From Schaedlerella arabinosiphila (lineage in GTDB: Bacteria > Bacillota > Clostridia > Lachnospirales > Lachnospiraceae), in contig NZ_RHJS01000002.1 in the NCBI RefSeq assembly GCF_003885045.1, positions 1,116,001-1,180,000 of the forward strand: a stretch of DNA of 64,000 nt, read 5' to 3'. Position 1 is the first letter of the stretch; the number at the start of each line of letters is the position of its first letter. The notes under the pieces were generated by a model. The model was not told where the DNA came from and made no database searches. It saw only the letters and a program-made list of their open reading frames with translations. Below, in pieces: positions 51,249-60,611 of this stretch. The position numbers and the translations under genes were made by a program.

Positions 51249-51689
51249 ATGGCGCCGCTGGTGGTCGGCGGACTTGCGGTTTCCGCGGAGGCGGCACAGG
51301 ATCCGGCAAAAAAAGAAGCAGCGGAAAAATTTATCAAGTGTTCGGCAGTCCGTGTGCTGGATGAAAAATTCCGCAATCTGGCGCTGCCTCATCCGGAGCA
51401 TGACGAGAATCTGACGCTGGAGGTTCTGGCAGGGGAGGTGCACATGAATCCTTATTATTTCAGCAGCTTTTTCAAGAAAAATGCGGGGGAAAATTTTAAG
51501 GACTATCTCAGCCGGATCCGCGTTCAGCATGCGGTGTCCCTCCTGGTATCTACGGACATGAAGGCTTATTAGATCGCGCTGCAGGTTGGATTCGGCGATA
51601 CCCGGGGATTCTCGGAGAGCTTCCAGAGGATCTACCATGAGACACCAGCTTCCTACAGGAAGAGGGCGAAGAAGGAACAAATTTTATAG
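51249..51689 (+). pseudogene. AraC family regulator remnant with in-frame TAG
   Basis: The frame holds the C-terminal DNA-binding part of an AraC protein: LTLEVLAGEVHMNPYYFSSF, FKKNAGENFKDYLSRIRVQH, then TAG at 51570-51572. It continues in the same frame with the second helix-turn-helix, IALQVGFGDTRGFSESFQRI, and the closing TPASYRKRAK to TAG 51687-51689. In homologues the stop position is usually a Lys, Gln or similar residue before IA-x-x-VGF. The N-terminal sensor half is also missing. Confidence 0.8.
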
Positions 51690-51794
51690 GACGTTTTACC
51701 AGTTTGAAGGTTCGAACGATAACCAAGCCACGAACGACTCATTTCTAGCTGGGGTTGTGACCCCAACATCATTTTATAAAAAGAAGGTGTTCAT

Positions 51795-52709
51795 TTGATT
51801 TATTACAAAGCTGCTTTCAGAGCAGGAATCATCCTGCTGTGCATGTTCGCAGTGATCACTGCAATCTTAGTGATCTGTGCATGGCTGCCCTCATTCATCA
51901 GCGGGAAGATCGGTCGGAGAGCGCTTGTAGACCCGGAACCATGGGCAGAACGCTCCGGCAGAAGGCGAAAGACCCGGATGGAACAGATTGAGTGGATCAG
52001 ATTCTACCCTCTGAAAAAGCTGATCCTGGCTCTGCTGTGGCTGCTTTGTGCGGTTGTCAGCGCCAGGGCATTTCAGGTCTATGTTCTGGCAGGAATGCTG
52101 GTTGTATGGGACGCGGAGGATATCGGATTTACCCTCTTTATCTGCCTGCTGACAGCCGCCTCATCTGTGCCGGTGGCAAGATACCTCCTGCTCCAGTACC
52201 ATTCCATGCCGCGCCTGAACCGGATCCTGTCCAAAAAGGAAATGGACGGCTTGATGGAAAGAGAACATTTCCAGCGCGTTCAATTTTCTAACGAGGCATT
52301 GAACAGATTCCATCCGATCTACAGAAGTATGAACTGGCTTGTAGTGGATGGAACAGCCATTTCTAAAAGACTGGCCGTCATTGCCCAACTGAACTGCCAC
52401 TTCCATCGCCACCATGGGTTACGATATGTCTGGCTGGAAGTGTATTACCTGAACGGGAGGAAGGTAAAGACAAAGCTGGGGAATTGGTCGGTCCGCAGCG
52501 GAGAAAGGGAGAACAGGAAGGCGCTTGAAAACTTCCTGGCAGGGGAAAATCTGCGGGTGGAGGATTTCGGACCGGGCGGAGAGAAACGGCTGTTGGATCA
52601 TATTGCAGAACAATACGGCAGACTCCTTCCGGAGCTTAAAACAGAATCCGAAAAAATCTTATATTTACTCAAAAATGACACCACAGAAATCAAAGAACAT
52701 ATTTTATAG
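51795..52709 (+). CDS. Membrane protein of unknown function (304 aa)
   Basis: The protein has three hydrophobic segments (residues about 10-35, 75-100 and 105-130) and then a cytoplasmic or extracellular soluble domain of about 170 residues (FHRHHGLRYVWLEVYYLNGR, KTKLGNWSVRSGEREN). No family is recognised. GAAGGTG precedes the ATG/TTG region; ATG 51795 follows a TTT run. It stands between remnants and the GGDEF gene and may be the first intact gene on the right side of the decayed patch. Confidence 0.6.
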   Translation: MIYYKAAFRAGIILLCMFAVITAILVICAWLPSFISGKIGRRALVDPEPWAERSGRRRKTRMEQIEWIRFYPLKKLILALLWLLCAVVSARAFQVYVLAGMLVVWDAEDIGFTLFICLLTAASSVPVARYLLLQYHSMPRLNRILSKKEMDGLMEREHFQRVQFSNEALNRFHPIYRSMNWLVVDGTAISKRLAVIAQLNCHFHRHHGLRYVWLEVYYLNGRKVKTKLGNWSVRSGERENRKALENFLAGENLRVEDFGPGGEKRLLDHIAEQYGRLLPELKTESEKILYLLKNDTTEIKEHIL

Positions 52710-52740
52710 GATGTTTTGGAAGAATTAAGGCAAAAAGTTG

Positions 52741-52769
52741 TTGCAAAATCCTCTTTGTTTTTGTAAACT
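52741..52769 (+). promoter_or_regulatory. Weak sigma-A promoter of the GGDEF gene
   Basis: TTGCAA (52741-52746) and TAAACT (52764-52769) with a 17-base spacer; AGAGGAGG precedes the start at 52791. Confidence 0.45.
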
Positions 52770-52790
52770 CATAAGAGGAGGAAGAGTGAT

Positions 52791-53717
52791 ATGGATAAAA
52801 TATTGATTGTTGACGACAGCGCCATCCAGGCGGCCCGGTTAAAATCAATTTTAGAGGAAGATTATGAGATTACGATTGCCCAGACAGCGGAGGACGGACT
52901 CAGCTTTGCAAGCTCCCAGGATTTTTCACTGATCCTGCTGGACGTGGTGATGCCGGGGATGGATGGGTTTATGCTGCTGAAGAGACTGCAGGAGGAGATC
53001 ATTACCCGGAGCATTCCGGTGATCCTGATCACAAGCCTTTCTGATATCCAAAATGAACAGCGCGGATTTACGCTGGGGGCGGTGGACTATATCGCGAAGC
53101 CGTTTCACCCGGTGATCGTACAGGCGAGGGTCAATACGCATATCAAGCTGTACCGGTACCGGAAGCAGGTGGAGCATCAGTCCATGACCGACCAACTGAC
53201 GGGGATTGCCAACCGGAGGCGTCATGACCTTTACAGCGTGACAAAATGGAAAGAAGCTGCCCGGCTGAAGATCCCGTTTACCATCTGTATGTTTGATATA
53301 GACCATTTTAAAGCTTATAACGACACCTTTGGACACCCGGCCGGGGATAAGGTCATCATTGCCGTGGCCAAAACCCTTTCCAAATTTATGCGGCGTACAA
53401 CGGATTTTGTGGCGCGTTACGGCGGAGAGGAGTTTGTGGCGATCATCATGGGCGGGGATGCCAGAATCAATTATGAATATATGAAACAGATCCGCAAGGG
53501 GATCGAAGAACTCCAAATTCCCCACGCACCGTCTGCCGGAGAGTGGGTGACGGTCAGCATCGGCGGGGTAACCGTCCTTCCTGTAGACAGCAGCCAGTAC
53601 GGTACATACCTGAACATTGCGGACACCATGCTGTACGACGCAAAGCGCTATGGAAGAAATCAGGTCGTCTGGTGCGGCGATGAGATGAAGCAGTGGCGTC
53701 AGACAGACGATGAGTGA
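52791..53717 (+). CDS. Response regulator with GGDEF (diguanylate cyclase) output
   Basis: The 308-residue protein has an N-terminal receiver (ILIVDDSAIQAARLKS; phospho-acceptor in LILLDVVMPGMDGF; switch Lys in DYIAKPFHP) and a C-terminal diguanylate cyclase. The DQLTGIANRR start is followed by the metal and GTP loop FDIDHFKAYNDTFGH and the active-site motif RYGGEEFVAI. It should make cyclic di-GMP when phosphorylated. No histidine kinase is adjacent, so it is an orphan regulator. A terminator follows. Confidence 0.93.
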   Translation: MDKILIVDDSAIQAARLKSILEEDYEITIAQTAEDGLSFASSQDFSLILLDVVMPGMDGFMLLKRLQEEIITRSIPVILITSLSDIQNEQRGFTLGAVDYIAKPFHPVIVQARVNTHIKLYRYRKQVEHQSMTDQLTGIANRRRHDLYSVTKWKEAARLKIPFTICMFDIDHFKAYNDTFGHPAGDKVIIAVAKTLSKFMRRTTDFVARYGGEEFVAIIMGGDARINYEYMKQIRKGIEELQIPHAPSAGEWVTVSIGGVTVLPVDSSQYGTYLNIADTMLYDAKRYGRNQVVWCGDEMKQWRQTDDE

Positions 53718-53764
53718 TATGGAACATACAAACATAACAAGGACAGACCCCAAAGCTTTACGTA

Positions 53765-53798
53765 AGAGCCCTTCTTGAGACGAGAGGGGCTCTTTTTC
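53765..53798 (+). terminator. Rho-independent terminator after the GGDEF gene
   Basis: AGAGCCC (53765-53771) pairs with GGGCTCT (53787-53793), followed by TTTTT. Confidence 0.8.
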
Positions 53799-53911
53799 GT
53801 GATCACCGGAAAAAAAGTCGGTTTTATAGAAAAATACGCAGTAGAAAATTTTTTCAAAATCGTGCAGAATAGGGATAAAGATTGAAATATAGAAGCAGCA
53901 GGAGGAAAGAG

Positions 53912-56293
53912 ATGGAAAAGATAAAGTTCAACAACGGATGGAAAGTATGGAAGGACCTGGATCCATTTGAACTGGTGTTTCATGTGCCGGAGGACGCGGC
54001 TGAGGTGGATCTCCCCTACGACGCCATGTTCCATGAGGAGCAGAAGCAGGGCGCGGCAGGCGGAGGGTATACCGGAAATATTGACGCAGGGGAGTACAAG
54101 TATTACAAGCGATTTTTTGTGCCGGAGGAATACCGGGGCGGGCATGTGATGCTGCAGTTTGAAGGCATTTACCGGAATGCCGGCATATTTGTCAACCAGT
54201 CCAGAGTGGGGGGCTGCGCATACGGTTACACGGATTTTACCGTGGAGGCGGGAGATTATCTGAGATACGGCGAAGAAAATGAGGTGCTAGTCACGGTAAA
54301 ATGCGGCACCAGGAGCAGCCGTTGGTACAGCGGCGCGGGGATTTACCGGGATGTGTGGCTGATCCGCGGCGGGGAGACGTTTGTGCAGCCTTACGGGCTG
54401 AAATTTACCACCTTGGACGTGGATGCGGACGGGGCCCTTGCCTGTGTATCCGCCCAGATCCACAACGACGGGCTGGCGGCAAAGACGCTGACGGTTTCCG
54501 TGCATGTGCGGGATCAGGAGGGCCGCACCGCGGTGGATCAGCGGTATCCGGTCAGGATCAACAGCCGTTCGGTTCTGGATTTCCGGAAAAATGTCTACAT
54601 AGACGGGGCAAAGCTGTGGGATGAATACGCTCCGAATCTCTACGAGATCACATTGACGATCCTGGAAGGGGACACGGTACTGGATGAGACCGCGGTGACC
54701 TCGGGCATCCGCAGGCTGTCCGTGGATGCCCGCCATGGCCTGCGGGTAAACGGAAAAAGCGTGAAACTGCGGGGGGCCTGCATTCACCACGACCAGGGGA
54801 TTCTCGGCGCGGCCGCCTATGAGGATTATGAGTACCGCCGTGTGAAACGTCTGAAAGAGGCAGGCTTCAACGCCATTCGCTCCGCCCACAACCCGGCATC
54901 CCAGGCCCTTCTCAATGCCTGTGACCGGCTGGGGGTCTACGTCATGGATGAGCTGGTGGACGTGTGGAACAAGAGCAAGGTGAGCTATGACTATGCCATC
55001 GACTTCGAGCGGAGCTGGCAGGAGGATATCGGACATATGGTGGACGCGGATTACAATCATCCCTCGGTGATACTGTATTCCACCGGAAATGAGATCTTTG
55101 AGATCTGTACGGAAAAAGGCTTCGAGACCAGCCGGATGTTAAGCGACCGGTTTCACGCGCTGGACGCCACACGCTATACCACCAACGGCATCAACGGTGC
55201 GTTTGCGGCAGGGGACAATCTGGCGAAGATCGTGGACGACATCACCGACGGCCAGGCTGATACCGGAAAAGGGGATGTGAATGTCTTCATGGCCGCCATG
55301 GAACGGGATATGCCGGGGATCGTTTCCCACCCCATCTTAAGCGGGATTCTGGAAAAGCTGGAGACCACCATGGATGTGATCGGCTATAACTATATGACCT
55401 CCCGCTACTTAAAAGACGCTGAAACGTATACCGACCGGGTGATGGTGGGAACCGAGACCTATCCGAAGCAGATCGCGGAGAACTGGGACGCTGTCAGCAG
55501 ATGTCCGGCGGTGATCGGGGATTTCACCTGGACCGGATGGGACTATCTGGGTGAGGTCTCCTCCGTGTACCCGGATCTCATGAACCCGGCCGGGGATCTT
55601 TCCATCATCGGAACCCGCCGTCCTGTTTCTTACTATCGGGAGATCGTATTCGGTCTGACAAAGCAGCCCTGCATCGCGGTGCAGAATCCGGCAAGCTACG
55701 GCATCCCGCGGAATTTCGGCCCGTGGCGTTATACGGACTGTACATTTGGCTATTCTTACCCTGGGCAGGAGGGGAAGCCCATCATGATCCAGGTCTACGC
55801 GGGGGGCGATACGGTGGAACTCATCCTCAACGGAAGATCTCTCGGAAAGCAGGCATGCGGGAAAGAGACCGGCTTTGAGACAGAGTTCCACACGGTGTAC
55901 GAGCCGGGAGAGCTGGAGGCCGTCGCCTATGAAAACGGAAAAGAGATCGGGCGCGCCAGCCTGCGCACCGCAGGAACCCCGGCCGCGGTCAGGCTGTCCG
56001 CGGAAACATACGATACCCTTGCATTTGTCAATGTGGATGTGGTGGACGCACAGGGCCTGTTAGCGGCGGACGCTGCCGTAAAGCTCCATATTGAGCTGGA
56101 CGGCCCGGCCCGGCTGCTGGGCTTTGGTGGATTTGGAGCCCGGCATCATAAGGGCTATGAAGGGGCAGACACAACCGCCGGGGAAGGACATGCGCTGGCG
56201 GTGCTGAAACTGTCCAAAAAGACCGGGGAGAACGGGAACATCCGAGTTCGGATTTCCGGAGAAGGTCTGGCGGAAAGCTGCCTGGAGATCTGA
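53912..56293 (+). CDS. GH2 family beta-galactosidase/beta-glycosidase
   Basis: The 793-residue protein has the GH2 layout: an N-terminal sugar-binding jelly roll (YKRFFVPEEYRGGHVML), an immunoglobulin-like domain and the barrel starting LRGACIHHDQGILGAAAYED. The acid/base Glu is in YSTGNEIFEI and the likely nucleophile Glu in VGTETYPKQIAEN. WTGWDYLGE follows, then a DUF4982-like C-terminal region (VELILNGRSLGKQ) and a last domain. No signal peptide is present, so cleavage is cytoplasmic. The substrate (beta-galactoside, glucuronide or mannoside) is not decided by sequence. ATG 53912 has GAGGAAAGAG upstream. It is 85 bases upstream of GH3 and probably in one operon. Confidence 0.9.
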   Translation: MEKIKFNNGWKVWKDLDPFELVFHVPEDAAEVDLPYDAMFHEEQKQGAAGGGYTGNIDAGEYKYYKRFFVPEEYRGGHVMLQFEGIYRNAGIFVNQSRVGGCAYGYTDFTVEAGDYLRYGEENEVLVTVKCGTRSSRWYSGAGIYRDVWLIRGGETFVQPYGLKFTTLDVDADGALACVSAQIHNDGLAAKTLTVSVHVRDQEGRTAVDQRYPVRINSRSVLDFRKNVYIDGAKLWDEYAPNLYEITLTILEGDTVLDETAVTSGIRRLSVDARHGLRVNGKSVKLRGACIHHDQGILGAAAYEDYEYRRVKRLKEAGFNAIRSAHNPASQALLNACDRLGVYVMDELVDVWNKSKVSYDYAIDFERSWQEDIGHMVDADYNHPSVILYSTGNEIFEICTEKGFETSRMLSDRFHALDATRYTTNGINGAFAAGDNLAKIVDDITDGQADTGKGDVNVFMAAMERDMPGIVSHPILSGILEKLETTMDVIGYNYMTSRYLKDAETYTDRVMVGTETYPKQIAENWDAVSRCPAVIGDFTWTGWDYLGEVSSVYPDLMNPAGDLSIIGTRRPVSYYREIVFGLTKQPCIAVQNPASYGIPRNFGPWRYTDCTFGYSYPGQEGKPIMIQVYAGGDTVELILNGRSLGKQACGKETGFETEFHTVYEPGELEAVAYENGKEIGRASLRTAGTPAAVRLSAETYDTLAFVNVDVVDAQGLLAADAAVKLHIELDGPARLLGFGGFGARHHKGYEGADTTAGEGHALAVLKLSKKTGENGNIRVRISGEGLAESCLEI

Positions 56294-56378
56294 TGCGAAA
56301 TATTGTCTGTAAAAATGAAACGGGAACTGCCTGCATTCAAACACTGTGTTGCAGATGGCGGGCAGGAAAGGAGAAAGG

Positions 56379-58547
56379 ATGAAAATGAAACAATACGAAC
56401 AACGCATTCAAACCCTGCTTTCGAATATGACTCTGGAGGAAAAGGTCGGCCAGCTCCAGCAATGCGGCCCTTCCCTGGTAGGCGCCTTCGACGTCTCTTT
56501 CGACGAGCTGCTCAATATGATGTTTGACGGCCGCATCACAAAAGAAGAATTTGACCGTCTCATGGGCACGGCCCAGCAGGATTTCCATGAGGAGGATCTG
56601 CGGGCAGGCAGGATCGGCTCCTACAACGGGATCGGAGATGCTGCCACCGCCAACCGTCTGCAGAAGATCGCGGTGGAGGAGACACGCTTAGGGATTCCGC
56701 TTCTGTTCGGCTATGACGTGATCCATGGCTTCCGCACGGTGACCCCCATCCCCCTGGCGGAAAGCTGCGCCTGGGAGCCTGCTCTCTGGGAAAAGACCGG
56801 CCGGGTGGCAGCAGAAGAAGCCACCGCCGCAGGCGTACATCTGACCTTTGCTCCCATGGTGGATGTGGCAAAAGACGCCCGCTGGGGGCGTATCAGCGAG
56901 GGCGCCGGGGAGGACGTGCTTCTGAACAGCGCTTACGGCGCGGCAAAAGTCAAAGGCTTTCAGGGGGACGACTTGTCCAAACCGGATGCCATGGCCGCCT
57001 GCGTGAAGCATTTCGCGGCTTACGGCGCGGGAGAGGCAGGACGGGACTACAACCGGGTAGACATGTCCATGCAGAGGCTGTGGGAGGAATACATGCCGCC
57101 CTACAAAGCCTGCATTGATTCCGGCGCCAGAGCGGTCATGCCCGCCTTCAATGATATCAACGGCGTGCCCTGTACGGCCAATCCCTGGCTGCTGCGAGAT
57201 ATTTTACGGGAAAAATGGGGCTTCGACGGGCTGGTGATCAGTGATTCCAATGCCATTGCAGAGTGCGTGGACCACGGTCTGGTGGAGGATAAACGGGATG
57301 CGGCGAAGCAGGCCATTCAGGCCGGGATGGAGATGGACATGTCCTCCAATTCCTATGCCGAATATCTGAAAAATCTGGTGGAAAGCGGCGAGGTGCCGGA
57401 GCGCGTGGTGGATGAGGCGGCAGCGGATGTCCTTCGGATCAAGTTCGAGCTGGGACTTTTTGACAACCCTTATCAGACCAGTGAAGAGAGGGAACGCGGC
57501 GCCATGCTGACAGAAGGCTCACGGGCCGTTGCCAGGGAAGCGGCCGTAAAATCTATGGTACTTCTGAAAAACGAAAACCATATACTGCCCTTAAAAGCGG
57601 ACGCCAGAATCGGAATCTTCGGCGCGCTGGCGGCAGATCAAGGGCAGATGACCGGAGCCTGGGCCATCGGGGCAAGGCCGGAGGACTGTGTCAGCATCGT
57701 GGAAGCCTGCGGGGCAAGGGGCATTTCTTATCAGTACAGTGAAGACGGGAAAGACCTGCTCAAGATCGCTGCATCCTCCGATGTCCTTGTGGCGGCCATC
57801 GGAGAGCAGAAGGAAGAGAGCGGCGAGGCGGCAAGCCGGGCAGACATTACGCTGGGAAAAGAGGATCTGGCGCTGGTCCGCGACCTGCTGGCCACCGGAA
57901 AGCCGGTAGCAGTCGTTTTGTTCAACGGCAGGCCCTTAGCCATCCCGGAGCTGGCGGAGCATGTACCGGCCATTCTGGAGGCATGGCATCCGGGGGTGGA
58001 GGCTGGTTCGGCCATCCTGGACGTGCTTTTCGGTGAAGTGAACCCTTCCGGCAAGCTGACCGCGACCTTCCCTGCGGCGGTGGGGCAGTGCCCTATGTAT
58101 TATGCCCATATCAACACCGGAAGGCCGGGCGGAAAATCCAAGTTTACGTCCAAATATCTGGATGCTCCGGTGGAGCCGGTCTATCCCTTCGGCTACGGCC
58201 TGTCCTATACGACCTTTGCCTATGACAATCTGGCGGCAGAACAGACAGGGGAAGCAGTGCATGTATCGGTATCCGTGACCAATACAGGCAGCCGGGACGG
58301 GGACGAGATCGTACAGTGCTATGTACAGGATGCGGCCGCAAAACGGGTGCGCCCGGTACGGCAGCTCAAAGGGTTTGAGAAGGTCAGCCTGAGGGCAGGT
58401 GAGACAAAAACGGTGGATTTTGTGATTCCGTTTGCGGAATTGAGCTATTACGACTGGAATATGGAGAAGGTTCCCTGCGAGGGCATCTTGAAGGTCTATG
58501 TGGGAGGAGACTCCCGGGCGGAACTGAGCCGGGAAATCCGCATATAA
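56379..58547 (+). CDS. GH3 family beta-glucosidase (BglX-like)
   Basis: The 722-residue protein has the GH3 two-domain catalytic core. Visible are KHFAAYGAGEAGRDYN (substrate-binding Lys-His), the nucleophile Asp in LVISDSNAIAE near residue 290, the alpha/beta sandwich GIFGALAADQGQMTG with its acid/base region, and a C-terminal fibronectin-III-like domain (DEIVQCYVQD, LKGFEKVSLRAGETK). No signal peptide is seen, suggesting intracellular hydrolysis of beta-glucosides or beta-xylosides. ATG 56379 has AAAGGAG five bases upstream; ATG 56385 is the alternative. The structured repeat begins right at its end. Confidence 0.92.
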   Translation: MKMKQYEQRIQTLLSNMTLEEKVGQLQQCGPSLVGAFDVSFDELLNMMFDGRITKEEFDRLMGTAQQDFHEEDLRAGRIGSYNGIGDAATANRLQKIAVEETRLGIPLLFGYDVIHGFRTVTPIPLAESCAWEPALWEKTGRVAAEEATAAGVHLTFAPMVDVAKDARWGRISEGAGEDVLLNSAYGAAKVKGFQGDDLSKPDAMAACVKHFAAYGAGEAGRDYNRVDMSMQRLWEEYMPPYKACIDSGARAVMPAFNDINGVPCTANPWLLRDILREKWGFDGLVISDSNAIAECVDHGLVEDKRDAAKQAIQAGMEMDMSSNSYAEYLKNLVESGEVPERVVDEAAADVLRIKFELGLFDNPYQTSEERERGAMLTEGSRAVAREAAVKSMVLLKNENHILPLKADARIGIFGALAADQGQMTGAWAIGARPEDCVSIVEACGARGISYQYSEDGKDLLKIAASSDVLVAAIGEQKEESGEAASRADITLGKEDLALVRDLLATGKPVAVVLFNGRPLAIPELAEHVPAILEAWHPGVEAGSAILDVLFGEVNPSGKLTATFPAAVGQCPMYYAHINTGRPGGKSKFTSKYLDAPVEPVYPFGYGLSYTTFAYDNLAAEQTGEAVHVSVSVTNTGSRDGDEIVQCYVQDAAAKRVRPVRQLKGFEKVSLRAGETKTVDFVIPFAELSYYDWNMEKVPCEGILKVYVGGDSRAELSREIRI

Positions 58548-58632
58548 GAAAAGTGTGCGTCTTGACGCACACTTGCGCCGGAGCGCAGCTGCAACAGCAG
58601 CTATTATCCTTATGCGCGCAGTGCGCATCCCC
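58546..58632 (+). repeat. 87-base structured repeat, copy 1
   Basis: Begins in the last codon of the GH3 gene with AAGAAAAGTGTGCGTCTTGA and contains several stems: GTGTGCGTC/GACGCACAC, GCAGCTGC and TGCGCGCAGTGCGCA. It is nearly identical to 58684-58770, 138 bases further on. The first palindrome also occurs inverted at 15197-15216. Confidence 0.9.
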
Positions 58633-58683
58633 CGGAGGGTTATTGTTCTATAGGAAAATTCGGAGAAGTTTCCTATTAAGAAC

Positions 58684-58770
58684 AAGAAAAGTGTGCGTCT
58701 TGACGCACACTTGCGCCGAAGCGCAGCTGCAACAGCAGCTATTATCCTTATGCGCGCAGTGCGCATCCCC
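58684..58770 (+). repeat. 87-base structured repeat, copy 2
   Basis: Same sequence as 58546-58632 apart from one internal change (CCGGAGC to CCGAAGC). The sequence from 58771 to 59034 holds no recognised gene; CCTATAGGAAAA- and TTTCCTATTAAG-like elements lie between the copies. Confidence 0.9.
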
Positions 58771-59034
58771 GGAAGTTTTCCTACGGCCGCAGCGGATATG
58801 AAAAAATGTCGGAAAAATATGAAAAAGCGCCGGATTTGCATGATTTAAAGTAGATTGATGGTAAAAAACGTCGGGTATATATGAAAAAACTACATTCAAA
58901 AAGGGATTCCCATTGTGTATCATAGGTTTATAAGATACAGGGAGCGAACAGGAAGGACTGCCGGCCGCATGTGAGGAAGGGCGGCGGAAAAAAGAATTGC
59001 CCCTGTATCAAATAAAGAGAAGGGAATGAAGAAA

Positions 59035-60483
59035 ATGAGTAATGAAGCAACAAAAACCCCGGCAAAGCAAGGGAAACTCAGCAAACCATTTATCTGGTTC
59101 CATGCCACATCCGTAAACGGCGGCGCAATGGCGATCGCGGCGACAATCGCAAGTTATTTTTCACTGTATGTACAGGAGACCATCGGAATCACGGCCGCGC
59201 AGTTATCGGTCATTTTGCTGATCTGTACCCTGTGGGATGCCATCAATGACCCGATCATGGGAGTGATCTGTGATACGGTAAAACCGAGATGGGGGCGGTA
59301 CCGCACCTGGTTTACATTTACACCGATCTTTCTGCTGGTTGATATGTTCCTGCTGTTCAGCAACCCGGGATTCATCCAGGGAAGCCCGATGAAAAAATGT
59401 ATTTACGTGTGTATTACCTACATGTTCTACGGGATGATCGTAACGGCATATACCATGCCGCAGATGGCAATCCTCCCGGCTATGACGCTGGACGATGAGG
59501 AGCGCAATGATGTGGTCGCAAAGGGCGCTGGCGTATGTGCCTTGATGTTTACAATTGCTTCCACATTTTCCACACAGCTGGTTGAAATCTTCGGAAGCTA
59601 CCGGAACCTGATGTGCTTTTACGCTGTATTCGCGATCATCTCCTTCTGGGGCTTGTACAAGACATCGGAAGAACGCTATGTCATGCCGAAGGAAAAAGGG
59701 GAAGGCGGATTGAAGCAGCTGGTTTACGTATTCCGTCATAAAGAAATCTGGCCGGTGATGGTGGTATGGTGTCTGGCGGCAGTTTCTTATGGATTTATGT
59801 TTACCTCCTCCGTATATTATGCACAGTATATTCTGGCAGGGCAAAGAGTTGATTTTGCGACGATGGACGAGGCGGCGATCGGGGCAACGATCGGAGGCAC
59901 CATTTCCACTTATATGGGATTCATCTCCATGGGCGCGCTGATTTCCATGGTGGTGCTGATGCCGATCTTCCTGAAAAAGTTCAAGACAGGATACAAGGCG
60001 ATGATCATTTCACAGATTCTGACGATTGCATGCTATGTAATCCTGTATTTTACAGGGCGTATGAACTTTATGTACTGCTGTATCCTGTCCTTTGTGGCAA
60101 CGGCAGTAGGCTCTATGGTAAATGCGTTGGTGAATGTGCTTGTAAATGATACGATTGACTTCATTATGCTCAAGGAAGGAAAACAACTGAACGGCATCAT
60201 CTCATCTGTGAAGGGATTTGCGCAGAAGTGCGGCAATACCGTTACAAGTTCCGGTATGCTGGCAATTCTGGCGATCTGCGGATTCGACGCGCAGTTAGGA
60301 CCGTTCGGACAGTCCCAGACAGCGGTTGCGGGTACCAATATGGTCCGTTTTCTCGTTCCGGCGCTGGTTTCCGCTGCGATCCTGGTGATCATGATCTTCT
60401 ATCCATTGAAGAAATATTTCCCGGAGATTGCGGAGATGAAGAAGAAAATGGCTGCGGAGCACGAAACAAACGGAGCAGAATAG
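59035..60483 (+). CDS. GPH-family (glycoside-pentoside-hexuronide) sugar:cation symporter
   Basis: The 482-residue protein has about 12 membrane segments and the GPH signatures: LLICTLWDAINDPIMGVICD near residue 67, TVKPRWGRYRTWF near 83, and the later NDTIDFIMLKEGKQLNGII with the family Asp. Such carriers import disaccharides or uronides with Na+ or H+. Placed between GH2/GH3 and GH78 genes it most likely brings in the oligosaccharide they break down. ATG 59035 is chosen because AGAGAAGGG lies about 10 bases upstream. Confidence 0.9.
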   Translation: MSNEATKTPAKQGKLSKPFIWFHATSVNGGAMAIAATIASYFSLYVQETIGITAAQLSVILLICTLWDAINDPIMGVICDTVKPRWGRYRTWFTFTPIFLLVDMFLLFSNPGFIQGSPMKKCIYVCITYMFYGMIVTAYTMPQMAILPAMTLDDEERNDVVAKGAGVCALMFTIASTFSTQLVEIFGSYRNLMCFYAVFAIISFWGLYKTSEERYVMPKEKGEGGLKQLVYVFRHKEIWPVMVVWCLAAVSYGFMFTSSVYYAQYILAGQRVDFATMDEAAIGATIGGTISTYMGFISMGALISMVVLMPIFLKKFKTGYKAMIISQILTIACYVILYFTGRMNFMYCCILSFVATAVGSMVNALVNVLVNDTIDFIMLKEGKQLNGIISSVKGFAQKCGNTVTSSGMLAILAICGFDAQLGPFGQSQTAVAGTNMVRFLVPALVSAAILVIMIFYPLKKYFPEIAEMKKKMAAEHETNGAE

Positions 60484-60611
60484 CATTGATATCCGATTGC
60501 GGATGGAAAGACGGGAATGGAGAGTATTTCACGGGGATCGACCGGTGGGATACTCTTTTCCCATATCTGCGGACCGCAGATTTGGAGAAAAAGAATGCGG
60601 AGAGAGGGAAT

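Noticed and set aside
60228..60611. N-terminal extension of the metallo-beta-lactamase-fold protein to 409 codons
   Set aside because: The extension overlaps the end of the symporter gene in another frame and lacks coding character; ATG 60612 has a good ribosome site and starts the fold.
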